Counted from the first letter of the stretch, positions 20,757 through 30,511 are shown. The stretch is DNA of 64,000 nucleotides from BOKV01 sp041987205 (GCA_041987205.1 JBHIWX010000006.1:1-64000), one strand, 5' to 3'. Notes: a model not told the origin generated them from the letters alone. Numbers and translations are program-made.

Positions 20757-22205
20757 ATGGCCGAACAAAAGATCTTCGCGGGACCGCGCATCCGCCGCAT
20801 CCGCAACGGCATGGGCCTGACCCAGACGGCGATGGCCGAGGAACTGGGCATTTCGCCGTCCTATCTCAACCTGATCGAACGCAACCAGCGTCCGCTAACC
20901 GTGCAATTGCTGCTCAAGCTCTCCGGCACCTACAAGCTCGATCTGGAGGAACTGCGCGGCGAGGGCGGAGGATCGCTCGCCGCACTGAAGGAGGCCTTCG
21001 CCGATCCGTTGCTCGAGGGCGAACTGCCGTCGCCGCAGGAAATCGTCGAGATCGCGGAGGCCGCGCCCAATGCCGCAGCCGCCGTCGTCAAGCTGCACCG
21101 GGCCTATCGCGAATCGCTCGACCGGCTCTCCGACCTGACCGACATGCTCGCCCGCGAGGGCCGGACGACCACGCTGTCGGCCGCGCGTATGCCACTCGAC
21201 GAATTGCACGAGGTGATGGAGAAGCGCCCGAACCACATTCCGGCGATCGAGGAAGCCGCCGAGGCGATGCACGAAAAGCTCGCGCCCGACCGGCAGGTTC
21301 TGGGCGGCGATCTGATGGTGGCGTTGAAGGCCTGGCTGAGGGAGACGCATAACATCGCGGTCCGCCTCCTGCCCGTCCACGCCATGCCGCTTTGGCGCCG
21401 GCGCTTCGACCGACACTCCATGCGGCTCTTCCTGTCGGAACGCCTGTCGCCCTTCGACCAGTTGCGGGAAATGGCGATGGAGGCCTGCCTGCTGGAGATG
21501 GGGGACATCGTGACGAAGGAGATTGCGGCGCTGAAACTCTCCTCCGACGAGGCGCGCCGTCTCGCCCGCTTCGAACTGGCCCGTTATGCCGCCCATGCGC
21601 TGATGATGCCCTATGATGCCTTCCATGCGGCTGCGCTGCGGGCGCGCTACGACATCGACGTCCTGCGCTCGCGCTTCGGCGTGTCCTTCGAGCAGGCGGC
21701 CAACCGCCTGACCATGCTGGGCAGGACGGGCAAGCCCGGCGTCCCATTTTTCCTGCTCGAGGTCGACCACGCCGGCAATCGTTTCCGCCGCGCCGGGGCG
21801 CAGGGTTTCCCGCAGGCCCGCTTCGGCGGCGCCTGTCCGAAGCTCCCGGTCCATGCCGCCTTCTCGCAGCCGGGGCAGATCCTGGTCGAGCGCGTCGAGA
21901 TGCCGGACGGCGCCGAATTCATCACCGTCGCACGCACGCTGGAGGGGCCGCAGGCAGCCTTCAACGAACGCGTGCGCCGCACCGCGATCCTCGTCGGGTG
22001 CGATGCGGGCTTCGCCGGCGAGATCGTTTACGGCGCGGCGGTGTCAGGCGCATCGTCGGGCAGCGGCCTGCCCGCCACGCCGGTTGGGCCCGCCTGCCGG
22101 TTGTGCGAACGACAGGGCTGCCTCGCCCGTGCCGAACCGCCCGTCACCCGCCCTCTCGGCCTAGACGAGATGGTGACCGGCCTGAGCGCCTTCGATTTTC
22201 AGTGA
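20757..22205 (+). CDS. XRE family short-chain acyl-CoA regulator (ScfR/RamB-like)
   Basis: A 482-residue regulator with an N-terminal Cro/CI helix-turn-helix (GLTQTAMAEELGISPSYLNL, about residues 20-40), a central IrrE/ImmA-like region and a C-terminal DUF2083-type domain ending CRLCERQGCLARAEPP, which resembles a metal or thiol site. The HExxH protease motif of the IrrE family is absent: the equivalent stretch reads RFELARYAAH. So it is probably a sensor and not a protease. It is divergent from aceA. Relatives regulate glyoxylate-shunt and propionate genes in response to short-chain acyl-CoA. Confidence 0.88.
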   Translation: MAEQKIFAGPRIRRIRNGMGLTQTAMAEELGISPSYLNLIERNQRPLTVQLLLKLSGTYKLDLEELRGEGGGSLAALKEAFADPLLEGELPSPQEIVEIAEAAPNAAAAVVKLHRAYRESLDRLSDLTDMLAREGRTTTLSAARMPLDELHEVMEKRPNHIPAIEEAAEAMHEKLAPDRQVLGGDLMVALKAWLRETHNIAVRLLPVHAMPLWRRRFDRHSMRLFLSERLSPFDQLREMAMEACLLEMGDIVTKEIAALKLSSDEARRLARFELARYAAHALMMPYDAFHAAALRARYDIDVLRSRFGVSFEQAANRLTMLGRTGKPGVPFFLLEVDHAGNRFRRAGAQGFPQARFGGACPKLPVHAAFSQPGQILVERVEMPDGAEFITVARTLEGPQAAFNERVRRTAILVGCDAGFAGEIVYGAAVSGASSGSGLPATPVGPACRLCERQGCLARAEPPVTRPLGLDEMVTGLSAFDFQ

Positions 22206-22339
22206 TGCTTCGTTCCGGCTTTTCGGAGAGAGGAATGTGACGATTCTGCGTTGCAACCAGAACTCAACAGGCGGCAAATTCGGGCCGTCCTGACTGCCGA
22301 AGTAGAGCTTGCGAAAACGCCTCCGGCTGCGGCCGGGCT

Positions 22340-23272
22340 TTAGAGCCGTCCGATCCGCTCGGTCAGCAACGCAAAGAATCCATCCGCATCCACGTCCCCG
22401 ATAAACAGCGCGTTGGGCGACCGATCCGTCACGCGCCACCAGTCGGCGACCGTCATCCCCCGTGTAAGCTCGCTGACCGTTTCGATCTCAACGTTGATCT
22501 CGCGGCCGGAAAACAGGTCCGGTTCGAGCAGCCATGCGATGACGCAAGGGTCATGCAAGGGGGCGCCCTCGGAGCCGTATTTCTGCAAGTCGAAGCGTTC
22601 GAAGAACTCCACCCACTCGGCCACCGCCAGGCCAACCGGCGTGCCGAGCGCCCGGAAAGCTTCCATCCTTTGCTTCGTCACCAGAGCCTTGTGCGTCACA
22701 TCAAGCGGCAGGACCGTGATCGGAATGCCGGATTTGAACACGATCTCGGCGGCTTCCGGATCGACATAGATGTTGAACTCCGCTGCCGGAGAGATGTTGC
22801 CCACCTCGAAATAGGCGCCACCCATCAAGACGATCCGGTCGATACGCGAGGCGATCTCCGGCGCCCTTTCCAGCGCGGTCGCGATATTGGTCAGCGGCCC
22901 AAGCGCGCAAAGCGTTACCGATCCCACGGGTCTGGCAAGCAGGGTGTCGACGATGAAGCCCGCCGCGTCCTCGCCGGCGAGGGGCGTCTCGGGCCAGGGC
23001 AATTCCGGCCCGTCCAGCCCTTCCTTGCCGTGCACATGCTCGGCGGTGCGCAGAGGCCTCACAAGCGGCCTCGCCGCACCGGCATGCACCGGCAACTCGG
23101 TCCGACCCGCCAGTTCGAGCACCATCCGTGCGTTGCGGGCGGTCTTTTCCAGGGGGACATTGCCGGCCACGGCGGTGATCCCGAGCACTTCCAGTTCCGG
23201 CGAAGCCAGCGCCAGCAAGATGGCGACGGCATCATCCTGACCGGGATCGGTGTCTATGATGACAGATATCAT
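22340..23272 (-). CDS. Inosine-uridine preferring nucleoside hydrolase
   Basis: Hydrolyses the N-glycosidic bond of a nucleoside to free base and ribose. The 310-residue length is normal. The calcium-binding DTDPGQDDA sits at residues 7-15, and GPLTNIA and the histidine-containing LHDPCVIAW are present. It overlaps the ribokinase gene upstream by 4 bases (ATGA), so the pair forms a nucleoside-to-ribose-5-phosphate unit. No transporter is beside them, and base preference cannot be told. Confidence 0.92.
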   Translation of the reverse strand: MISVIIDTDPGQDDAVAILLALASPELEVLGITAVAGNVPLEKTARNARMVLELAGRTELPVHAGAARPLVRPLRTAEHVHGKEGLDGPELPWPETPLAGEDAAGFIVDTLLARPVGSVTLCALGPLTNIATALERAPEIASRIDRIVLMGGAYFEVGNISPAAEFNIYVDPEAAEIVFKSGIPITVLPLDVTHKALVTKQRMEAFRALGTPVGLAVAEWVEFFERFDLQKYGSEGAPLHDPCVIAWLLEPDLFSGREINVEIETVSELTRGMTVADWWRVTDRSPNALFIGDVDADGFFALLTERIGRL

Positions 23273-24153
23273 CGCTGCCCCTCACGCAGGAAACTCAATA
23301 CTTCGGCTTCCTCCGGAACCGCAACGGCTGCTCCTGCGCGCGTGACCTGAAGGGCTGCCGCGGCCATGGCGAAGCTTAGTGACTGTTCCTGCGGCTCGCC
23401 AATATCCAGCCTGGCCAGGAGTGCGCCAAACGCCGTGTCGCCGGCGCCGGTCGTATCTACCGGCGCCACAAGCGGTGCCGGGGCCTTGAGCGTTGTCCCC
23501 TTGGAACGCAGTTCCGCCCCTTGTGAACCGCGCGTGACAAACAGGGAAAGTGCCGCAGGCAGCGCAGATGGACCGCCCAGTTCCCGGCAGAGTTGATCGT
23601 ACTCGATAGCATTGACGGCCAGGAGATCCAGCTTTTCGAGAACCGGCAGCACGCTGGCCGCCTCGAACGGTGCCGCGGCCAGTGCAACCCGGATGTTGCG
23701 GGACTTCGCATGGGCGGCGGCCTCCGCCAGGCCGTTGGTCTCATTTTGCATCAGCAGCCAGTCCCGTCCGGGGACAAGCTGATCGATGGCTGCTGTCATG
23801 CTTTCCAGGGGGATGCGGCGGTTCGCGCCCGGGTCCAGCACGATCTGGTTCTCGCCGTTCCCGTCGACCACGATAAGCGCGCTGCCGGTTTGCACGTCAC
23901 CGATCCCGATAATCCTGTCGGTCGCGAGGCCGAATGCCGCGATCCGCGCGCGCATCTCGCTGTCATCGCGCCCGATTGCGCCAAGATGGATGACGCGGCC
24001 ACCGGAGCGATGGACGGCGACGGAGTGATTCAAGCCCTTGCCACCGAGGCCGACCTCCGCGCGCGAGGCCGTCAGGGTCTCGCCCGCGACCGGAAACCGG
24101 TGCACGTAATAGACGCGGTCCCAGTTGATCGAGCCAATGTTCAGAATGGTCAT
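23269..24153 (-). CDS. rbsK: Ribokinase, PfkB family
   Basis: Phosphorylates ribose released by the adjacent hydrolase. Length 294. It has the N-terminal signature LGGKGLNHSVAVHRSGG and the C-terminal active site DTTGAGDTAFGALLA with catalytic Asp. The family includes other sugar and nucleoside kinases, but the overlap with a nucleoside hydrolase favours ribose (or deoxyribose). Confidence 0.87.
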   Translation of the reverse strand: MTILNIGSINWDRVYYVHRFPVAGETLTASRAEVGLGGKGLNHSVAVHRSGGRVIHLGAIGRDDSEMRARIAAFGLATDRIIGIGDVQTGSALIVVDGNGENQIVLDPGANRRIPLESMTAAIDQLVPGRDWLLMQNETNGLAEAAAHAKSRNIRVALAAAPFEAASVLPVLEKLDLLAVNAIEYDQLCRELGGPSALPAALSLFVTRGSQGAELRSKGTTLKAPAPLVAPVDTTGAGDTAFGALLARLDIGEPQEQSLSFAMAAAALQVTRAGAAVAVPEEAEVLSFLREGQR

Positions 24154-24187
24154 GTCAGGCGGATTTCTGCAGTATCAATATCGGACT

Positions 24188-24430
24188 TCACCCCCTTGGC
24201 GGCCGAAACAGGTGCACCAGCAGCCACACCGGCACGATGACCATCGAGCCGAGCACGATGTTCGGCACCGCCCACGCCGCACCCTCGTGCAGCCATGTCA
24301 TGATGCTGTCCGGCGTGAGACCGAATTCGAGCAGGATCTGTTCGGCCGAGAGGTTGAGCTTCGCCAGCAACGCACCGGTCACCAGCGATGCGATGAGGAT
24401 CTTCACCAGGGTCGACAACAGGCGGGACAT
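24188..24430 (-). CDS. Small membrane protein, DUF6460-like
   Basis: An 80-residue protein with two likely membrane spans: LVKILIASLVTGALLAKL (about residues 8-25) and IVLGSMVIVPVWLLVHLF (about 58-75), separated by a short amphipathic loop (FGLTPDSIMTWLHEGAA). It resembles the DUF6460 group of Hyphomicrobiales by general pattern; that name is from memory and should be verified. Function unknown. It lies between ribokinase and AsmA on the same strand. Confidence 0.6.
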   Translation of the reverse strand: MSRLLSTLVKILIASLVTGALLAKLNLSAEQILLEFGLTPDSIMTWLHEGAAWAVPNIVLGSMVIVPVWLLVHLFRPPRG

Positions 24431-24550
24431 CGTTGCGCTCCAGCAGCTGAATGCAGACCGGCCGTCTGGCCGGGCTGCCGCCTCGCTCCGGGATCATAGG
24501 CGCGGGGCGTCCGATTCTCAATTCGAGCGGGGGATAACGTCCGCGTCGAT

Positions 24551-26377
24551 CTATTGCGCGGAAGAGCCAGCAGCGCGCGGATCGCGCGTCACCAGCGGCG
24601 AGGACGCCACGCCGCCGACGAAGAGACGGGCCTCCCGACTGGCGCTGGTGGCACTTGCTTCGGCAAGGCGGACGCGCAGTGCCAGCCCGCCCGAGGCAAG
24701 GTCGGCACGCCCCGTCAGTCTTGCAATGAGCGCCTTGCTGGTCAGTTCGATGCCGCGCACCCACACCGCGCCCTGATCGAACAGGAAATTGCCGTCCAGC
24801 GCGTCGAAGGAGGTGTTGCCGGATAACCGAAGCACGGAGGTATCGTCCTCTTCCGCACCGGTCTGAAGCAGTCGGCCGAGATCGGCACCGGTCAGGATGC
24901 CCTTTCCGGTCTTCAGCGTGACCCAGCCGCGCAGTCCATCGATCACCTCACGTGCGGACGTGCCGTTTGACTTGGCGTTGAGCTTGAAGTCGCCGACCGT
25001 GTTCAGCTTCACGATGCCGGCGGGATAGAGCGCTTCCAGCGCCGGTGACAATTGCGCCCCCGAAAGGCTCGCCTCGGAATCGAAGGCCACGCCGGTTTCG
25101 GTCTTGCTGATCGTGAGCGAGCCCATGGCGACGCCGCCGTAGAGGTCGCCATTGCCGAGCTCGAACGACAATTCCCCGTTGCGCAGCGACAGGGCGCCGG
25201 CGAGATTGCCGATGGCGAGCTTGCCCAGCCGGGCTTCGCCAGCCGACAGGCGGATGTCGGTGTCGATCCGTTCGAGCAATTGCAGGCCAGCCAGTCCCGG
25301 CCGGTTGATCTCGGCCTCCTGGCGCAGGCTCGCCAGATAGGGGGTGAAGTCGAAACTCTTGAATGCGAGCGTCGCGTTGATCTGCGGACGATCGCCGCCA
25401 CGCGTCAGCTGCAGCACGCCCCGCCCCTTGTTCCCGTCGAAGCTGACTTCCGCCTCGGTAAGCTGGACCTGCTTGAGCGTGCCCTTGACGTCGCCGCTGG
25501 CCGAGAACTGTCCCGCCGTCGAACCGGTCTCCATGTCGCCGCCGAACAGGTTGACGAGGCGCGGGATCGAGGGCGCCGACAGCGCGGCCGAACCGGCAAG
25601 GTGCAGGCTCGACAGCATGTTCGCATCGCCCGAGAAGGTGAACTGGAACGCCCCGGACTTGATCGTCGCCGACGCCGTGCTCGTCCCGCCCGCCATGAGG
25701 AGCAGCGGCTGGCTGGTCCGGATCGAAAAATCCAGCGCCTCGTCGCGCCAGATGGTGGCGCCGTCGATGGCCCAGGGTGATGTGCTGTCCGGCCAGTTGA
25801 GGCTGGCATTCACATTGGTCAGCAGCTCGCTGGCGCCGGTCTGTTCGTTTTCATAGGCGATGGTGCCATCGACGACCTGGAATCGGCCGATCTTCAGGCT
25901 GTCGATCCCGGTCAGGTCGACCTTGGCATTGGGCTCGGTCGCCTGGCGCGCCGCCCGCGCCCGGTCGAGCACTTGCCAGACTTCGCCGCCGGGAAATGCC
26001 CAGCTCACATGCCCGTCGTCGAAGACCCTGAGATTGAAGCGCGGCCGCACGAATTCGTACTGTGTGATCTCGACCCGGCCGAACAGGGCCGGCAGGATCG
26101 CCACGCGCCCGCGCAATTCCTCCATCTCGACCAGCGGCGGGTCTTCAGGACGGCGTTTCGGCCCCTCGAAGATCACGCTGTCGATGGCAATGCCGAGATA
26201 GGGATTGAAGAAGACCTTCGGCGCGGCACGAAACGACATCTGCCGCCCGGTCAGGGTCTCCGCCTGCTCGATGATACGCGCCCGCACGCTTTCGCTTGAA
26301 ACGAGGAAGGGCAGCGCCACGACCGCACCGCCGATGACGACGACCACCAGGACGATCACGGCGATCAGGCGCTTCAT
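24551..26377 (-). CDS. AsmA family protein
   Basis: A 608-residue protein with one N-terminal membrane span (IAVIVLVVVVIGGAVVALPF, residues 5-24) and a large periplasmic part. ARIIEQAETLTGRQMSFR and the AsmA-2-like C-terminal DGLRGWVTLKTGKGILTGAD near residue 475 mark the family. AsmA/TamB relatives form lipid-transfer bridges between the two membranes, and this is the likely general role. It is divergent from acetoacetyl-CoA synthetase, 194 bases apart. Confidence 0.85.
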   Translation of the reverse strand: MKRLIAVIVLVVVVIGGAVVALPFLVSSESVRARIIEQAETLTGRQMSFRAAPKVFFNPYLGIAIDSVIFEGPKRRPEDPPLVEMEELRGRVAILPALFGRVEITQYEFVRPRFNLRVFDDGHVSWAFPGGEVWQVLDRARAARQATEPNAKVDLTGIDSLKIGRFQVVDGTIAYENEQTGASELLTNVNASLNWPDSTSPWAIDGATIWRDEALDFSIRTSQPLLLMAGGTSTASATIKSGAFQFTFSGDANMLSSLHLAGSAALSAPSIPRLVNLFGGDMETGSTAGQFSASGDVKGTLKQVQLTEAEVSFDGNKGRGVLQLTRGGDRPQINATLAFKSFDFTPYLASLRQEAEINRPGLAGLQLLERIDTDIRLSAGEARLGKLAIGNLAGALSLRNGELSFELGNGDLYGGVAMGSLTISKTETGVAFDSEASLSGAQLSPALEALYPAGIVKLNTVGDFKLNAKSNGTSAREVIDGLRGWVTLKTGKGILTGADLGRLLQTGAEEDDTSVLRLSGNTSFDALDGNFLFDQGAVWVRGIELTSKALIARLTGRADLASGGLALRVRLAEASATSASREARLFVGGVASSPLVTRDPRAAGSSAQ

Positions 26378-26571
26378 TCTCTTCCATCCAAAGCCACACG
26401 AAACGATACGCTCGCGTCCGCGTCGAAGGCTCTAGCAGACCTTTGCCGATCCGCCAAACCGGGTGGCGCCGATGCGCGATCGCCGTCACGCGTTCCTTTT
26501 GACAATGCTCGTCCGCTCCGGCAATAGGAAGCCGGTTCTTGCGAATATCACCAACAGACCGGAGAATCTGG

Positions 26572-28527
26572 ATGACGACCGACACGCCGCTTTGGGTACC
26601 TTCGGCGGAACGCGTGGCGGCAAGCCGCATGACGGCGTTCAGCGACTGGCTGGCCGATCGCGCGGCGGTGTCCTTCTCCGATTACGATGCGCTGCATGCA
26701 TGGTCGACCGCCAATATCGGTGCGTTCTGGGATGCCGTCTGGGACTATTGCGGCGTGGTGGGCGACAAGGGTGGAGCGGCCGTGGCCGATCTGGACGCCA
26801 TGCCCGGCGCGCGCTTCTTTCCCGAAGGCCGCATCAACTTCGCCGAGAACCTCCTGAAGAAGGAAGGCGACGGACCCGCCATGGTTTTCCGCGGCGAGGA
26901 CAAGGTTTCCCGGTCGATGAGCTGGGACGAATTGCGCGCGCTGGTGTCGCGCCTGCAGCAGGCGATGCGCGCCATGGGCATCGGCAAGGGCGATCGCGTC
27001 GCCGCGATGATGCCCAACATGCCCGAGACCGTCGCGGCCATGCTCGCCACCGCTTCCATCGGCGCGATCTGGTCGTCCTGTTCGCCCGACTTCGGCGAGC
27101 AGGGCGTGCTCGACCGCTTCGGCCAGATCGAACCGAGCCTGTTCATTGCCTGCGACGGCTACTGGTACAACGGCAAGCGCATCGACGTTTCCGAAAAGCT
27201 CGCCGGCATCGTTCCGAAGCTGGGCGCGAAGCGCACCGTCATCGTGCCCTATGCGGGCGATGCGGCGGCCCTCGCCGCTGTGCTTCCAGGCGCCGAGGAA
27301 CTCGACAGCTTCGTGGCGTCCCATGAGGCAAAACCGGTCGAGTTCGAGCGCGTCGAATTCGCCCACCCGCTCTACATCCTGTTCTCTTCCGGCACGACAG
27401 GTGTTCCGAAATGCATTGTCCATTCGCAGGGTGGAACGCTTCTCAAGCATCTCAGCGAATTGCAGCTTCACTCCGGCATCAGCGATGGCAGCCGGCTGTT
27501 CTACTTCACCACCTGTGGCTGGATGATGTGGAACTGGCTGGTCTCGGGTCTGGCCTGCGGCGCCACGCTGATGCTCTACGATGGTTCGCCCTTCTATCCC
27601 GACGGCAATGTGCTGTTTGATTATGCCGCCGGGGAGCGTTTCGACTTCTTCGGCACTTCGGCGAAATTCATCGACTCGGTCAGGAAGGCCGGCCTTCGTC
27701 CAATCGACACGCACGACCTGTCGAGCGTGAAGACCATCGCCTCCACCGGCTCGCCGCTGGCGCCGGAGAATTTCGATTTCGTCTATGCCGGCATCTCGAC
27801 CGAGGTGCATCTGGCCTCGATCTCCGGCGGCACCGACATCGTCGGTTGTTTCGTGCTGGCCATTCCCGGCAAGCCGGTCTGGAAGGGCGAGATCCAGGGC
27901 CCCGCGCTCGGCCTTGCCGTCGAAGTCTGGGATGAGGACGGCCGCAACGTCGTCGGTGAAAAGGGCGAACTGGTCTGCGTCAAGCCGTTCCCCTCCATGC
28001 CGATCGGATTCTGGAACGATCCCGACGGCGCGAAATACCGCGCTGCCTATTTCGAGCGCTTCGACAATGTCTGGTGCCATGGCGATTTCGCCGAATGGAC
28101 CGAACATGGCGGCATGATCATCCACGGCCGGTCCGATGCCACGCTCAATCCGGGCGGGGTGAGGATCGGCACCGCCGAGATCTACAACCAGGTCGAACAG
28201 ATGGAAGAGGTGATCGAAGGGCTGTGCATCGGCCAGCAATGGGACGACGACACGCGTGTTGTCCTGTTCGTGCGCCTGGCGCCCGGTGTCACGCTCGACG
28301 CGGAGCTTGAAAAGAAGATCAGGACCAAGATCCGCACCGGTGCCTCGCCGCGTCACGTTCCGGCCAGGATCGTCGCCGTCGCCGACATTCCGCGCACCAA
28401 ATCGGGCAAGATCACCGAACTCGCGGTGCGCGAGATCGTCCACGGCCGGCCTGTCAAGAACATGGAAGCACTCGCCAATCCCGAAGCGCTGGACCTCTAC
28501 CGGGACCTGCCGCAGCTCGCATCCTGA
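26572..28527 (+). CDS. acsA: Acetoacetyl-CoA synthetase (acetoacetate-CoA ligase)
   Basis: A 651-residue AMP-forming ligase that activates acetoacetate, linking ketone-body or PHB breakdown to acetyl-CoA. The ATG at 26572 follows GGAGAA and starts MTTDTPLWVPSAERVAASRM. Motifs: ILFSSGTTGVPKCIVHSQGG (ATP loop), ISGGTDIVGCF, HGRSDATLNPGGVRIGTAEI and the C-terminal lysine region RTKSGKITELAV. The W-rich N-terminus and the FTTCGWMMWNW segment fit acetoacetyl- rather than acetyl-CoA synthetase. Confidence 0.93.
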   Translation: MTTDTPLWVPSAERVAASRMTAFSDWLADRAAVSFSDYDALHAWSTANIGAFWDAVWDYCGVVGDKGGAAVADLDAMPGARFFPEGRINFAENLLKKEGDGPAMVFRGEDKVSRSMSWDELRALVSRLQQAMRAMGIGKGDRVAAMMPNMPETVAAMLATASIGAIWSSCSPDFGEQGVLDRFGQIEPSLFIACDGYWYNGKRIDVSEKLAGIVPKLGAKRTVIVPYAGDAAALAAVLPGAEELDSFVASHEAKPVEFERVEFAHPLYILFSSGTTGVPKCIVHSQGGTLLKHLSELQLHSGISDGSRLFYFTTCGWMMWNWLVSGLACGATLMLYDGSPFYPDGNVLFDYAAGERFDFFGTSAKFIDSVRKAGLRPIDTHDLSSVKTIASTGSPLAPENFDFVYAGISTEVHLASISGGTDIVGCFVLAIPGKPVWKGEIQGPALGLAVEVWDEDGRNVVGEKGELVCVKPFPSMPIGFWNDPDGAKYRAAYFERFDNVWCHGDFAEWTEHGGMIIHGRSDATLNPGGVRIGTAEIYNQVEQMEEVIEGLCIGQQWDDDTRVVLFVRLAPGVTLDAELEKKIRTKIRTGASPRHVPARIVAVADIPRTKSGKITELAVREIVHGRPVKNMEALANPEALDLYRDLPQLAS

Positions 28528-28770
28528 GGCAAAGGGCGGCCGCTCGGGTGGCGATCATGGTTAACCGAAAATGAAACGGTAATTAACCTTGGCGAAACAA
28601 GAGTGACCTTTTGCTAAAAACCGAGCCGCCCCGTTAAGAACCTGGAAAGGTTTGGCGCGCGATGGTGCGCGTGTGAAAAGGCCACCATGTCCTCGGCCGG
28701 ACAAGGCGTTTTCGAACCGGTTTAAAGTTTTCCGGGCTTTCACATGCGCTCCAAGAAACTCTTTTATTAA
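28528..28770. other. Gene-free stretch, possible small RNA or long 3' UTR
   Basis: Between the convergent acsA and fbpB genes. It contains a hairpin at about 28559-28588 (ggttaaccg/cggtaattaacc), a -35-like CTTGGC at about 28587-28592, and a short hairpin in gcgcgcgatggtgcgcg. It runs into the very strong terminator at 28771-28796. No ORF with a ribosome site was found. Either a long acsA 3' end or a ~200-base small RNA would explain it. Confidence 0.25.
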
Positions 28771-28796
28771 AGCGGGCCCCGGGCCCGCTTTTTTTT
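28771..28796 (+). terminator. Intrinsic terminator after acsA
   Basis: Arms AGCGGGCCC and GGGCCCGCT, separated by a single base, followed by seven T residues at 28790-28796. The stem folds with some opened inner pairs. On the minus strand the preceding A-rich stretch is short, so it acts mainly on the plus strand. Confidence 0.85.
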
Positions 28797-28813
28797 GCCC
28801 GCTCGTGAGATCT

Positions 28814-30511
28814 TCAGGCGCGGCGCACGACGTTGCGCTGCATGCGGCTGAGCAGGATGACCGGTATCGTGCCGATGGCGACGATTGCAAGCGCCGCCAC
28901 GGACGCATCCTCGAACAGCGCGCGGGATGCCTTTTCATAGACGAAGGTCGCCAGTGTCTGGAAGTTGAACGGTCGCAGCAGGATCGTCGCCGACAATTCC
29001 TTCATCGCGTCCACGAAGACGAACAGGCCGGCCGTGGCGAAGGCGCGCTTGAGCAGCGGGAACTCGACGAAGAGCAGCGTACCGGTCTCCGTGCGCCCCA
29101 GCGTGCGCGCCGCCATCGGCAGATGATCCGACAGGCGCGAATAGCCCGATTCCAGCGAGCCGTGTGCGATGGCAAGGAAACGCACCGCCATCGCATAGAC
29201 CACGATCGCGGCCGTGCCCGATAGCAGGAGCCCCGTAGACATGCCGAAATGGCTCCGCATCACCCCGTCGAATGCGTTGTCGAAGCGCGTGAACGCGAAC
29301 AGCGTGCCGATGGCGAGCACCGATCCGGGCACCGCATAGCCGAGTGTCGAAAGGCGTAGCAGCCACGAAAGCGCCTTGCCTGGCGCGGCTCGCTGTGTGG
29401 CGATCACGGCAAAGCTCGCCGCCACCGCGATGAGCGCCGCCCCGAGCGAAACCGTGACGGAGTTGAGCACTGCCTGCCGGAGCGCGGGGTCGGCAAACTG
29501 GTCCAGACGGCGCGCGGCTTGCGAGATCATCAGCGCGGCCGGCGCGGCAAAGCCGATCAGCGGGGGCAGGGCGCAGGCGACCAGCGCCAGCGCCGCCGCG
29601 AACCCCGACAGCCTGGCGGGCGTCAGCGTCTGGCCGTGCGCGCCGGGCGCGGCATAGCGCCGGTTGCCGCGCGCCTTGCGTTCGGCCGCCATCATCACGG
29701 CGACGAAGGCGAGCATGACCAGCGCGATCTGCGCCGCGCCAGCGAGGCTCCCCCGGTTGAGCCAGGTATCGAAAACCGAGAAGGTCAGCGTTCGCACGCC
29801 GAGGAATTCGACCGCGCCGATATCGTTGAGCGCTTCCAGCATGGCAAGGGTCGCGCCGGCCACCAGCGCGGGGCGGGCGAGCGGCGCTGCGACGCGGGTG
29901 AACTGTCGCCAGCCGCCGGCACCGAGCACCCGGCTTGTGTCAATGACCGTCGAGCCCTGCATTTCGAACACCAGCCGGCATGTCAGGAAGACGTAGGGAT
30001 AGAGCACGGCGCTCATCACGAAGATCGCACCGGGCAGGGAACGGATTTCCGGAAACCAGTATTCCGCCGGTCGCTCGAAGCCGCCGAGCGCGCGCACCGC
30101 GCTTTGCAGCGGCCCCGTGAAATCCGCGATCTCGACGAAGCAATAGGCCGACAGATAGGTCGGGATGGCGAGCGGCAGCACCAGCGCCCAGTGCAGGAAA
30201 TCGCGCCCGGGAAACCGGTAGCGCGCGACCAGCCAGGCTGAGACGATGCCGATCATAGACGTCATCACGCCGACGCCCGCCAGCAGCAATAGGGTTTCGG
30301 CAAGCGCGCGCGGCACGACATTGCGCGCCAGATGCGGCCAGACGCCGGTCGAGTCTCCGCTTGCGAGTACAACCAGCGAGACGAAGGGAATGGCGACCGC
30401 CGCGATCACGATGAGCGCGAGGATCGCCGCCGGCCGCCAGCGCCGCGCATAGCGGTTGCGCGCCGTGATCGCGCCGCTCATGCTCGCTTCATTGCCCGGT
30501 GTGCTCGACAT
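28814..30511 (-). CDS. Iron(III) ABC transporter permease, FbpB/SfuB-like fused type
   Basis: A 565-residue inner-membrane permease made of two fused binding-protein-dependent transport domains, with about 12 hydrophobic spans (for example AAILALIVIAAVAIPFVSLV near residue 27 and VVLPLAIPTYLSAYCFVEI). The EAA-type loops EALNDIGAVEFLG and VDAMKELSATILLRPFNF are present in each half and match ferric-iron permeases. The binding protein and ATPase genes normally beside it are absent, so the partner proteins must be encoded elsewhere. The start at 30511 or 30481 is uncertain. Confidence 0.85.
   Translation of the reverse strand: MSSTPGNEASMSGAITARNRYARRWRPAAILALIVIAAVAIPFVSLVVLASGDSTGVWPHLARNVVPRALAETLLLLAGVGVMTSMIGIVSAWLVARYRFPGRDFLHWALVLPLAIPTYLSAYCFVEIADFTGPLQSAVRALGGFERPAEYWFPEIRSLPGAIFVMSAVLYPYVFLTCRLVFEMQGSTVIDTSRVLGAGGWRQFTRVAAPLARPALVAGATLAMLEALNDIGAVEFLGVRTLTFSVFDTWLNRGSLAGAAQIALVMLAFVAVMMAAERKARGNRRYAAPGAHGQTLTPARLSGFAAALALVACALPPLIGFAAPAALMISQAARRLDQFADPALRQAVLNSVTVSLGAALIAVAASFAVIATQRAAPGKALSWLLRLSTLGYAVPGSVLAIGTLFAFTRFDNAFDGVMRSHFGMSTGLLLSGTAAIVVYAMAVRFLAIAHGSLESGYSRLSDHLPMAARTLGRTETGTLLFVEFPLLKRAFATAGLFVFVDAMKELSATILLRPFNFQTLATFVYEKASRALFEDASVAALAIVAIGTIPVILLSRMQRNVVRRA

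Noticed and set aside
26548..28443. Open frame of 631 codons opposite acetoacetyl-CoA synthetase
   Set aside because: Shadow of the real gene; His/Asp/Arg-rich content without domain pattern.
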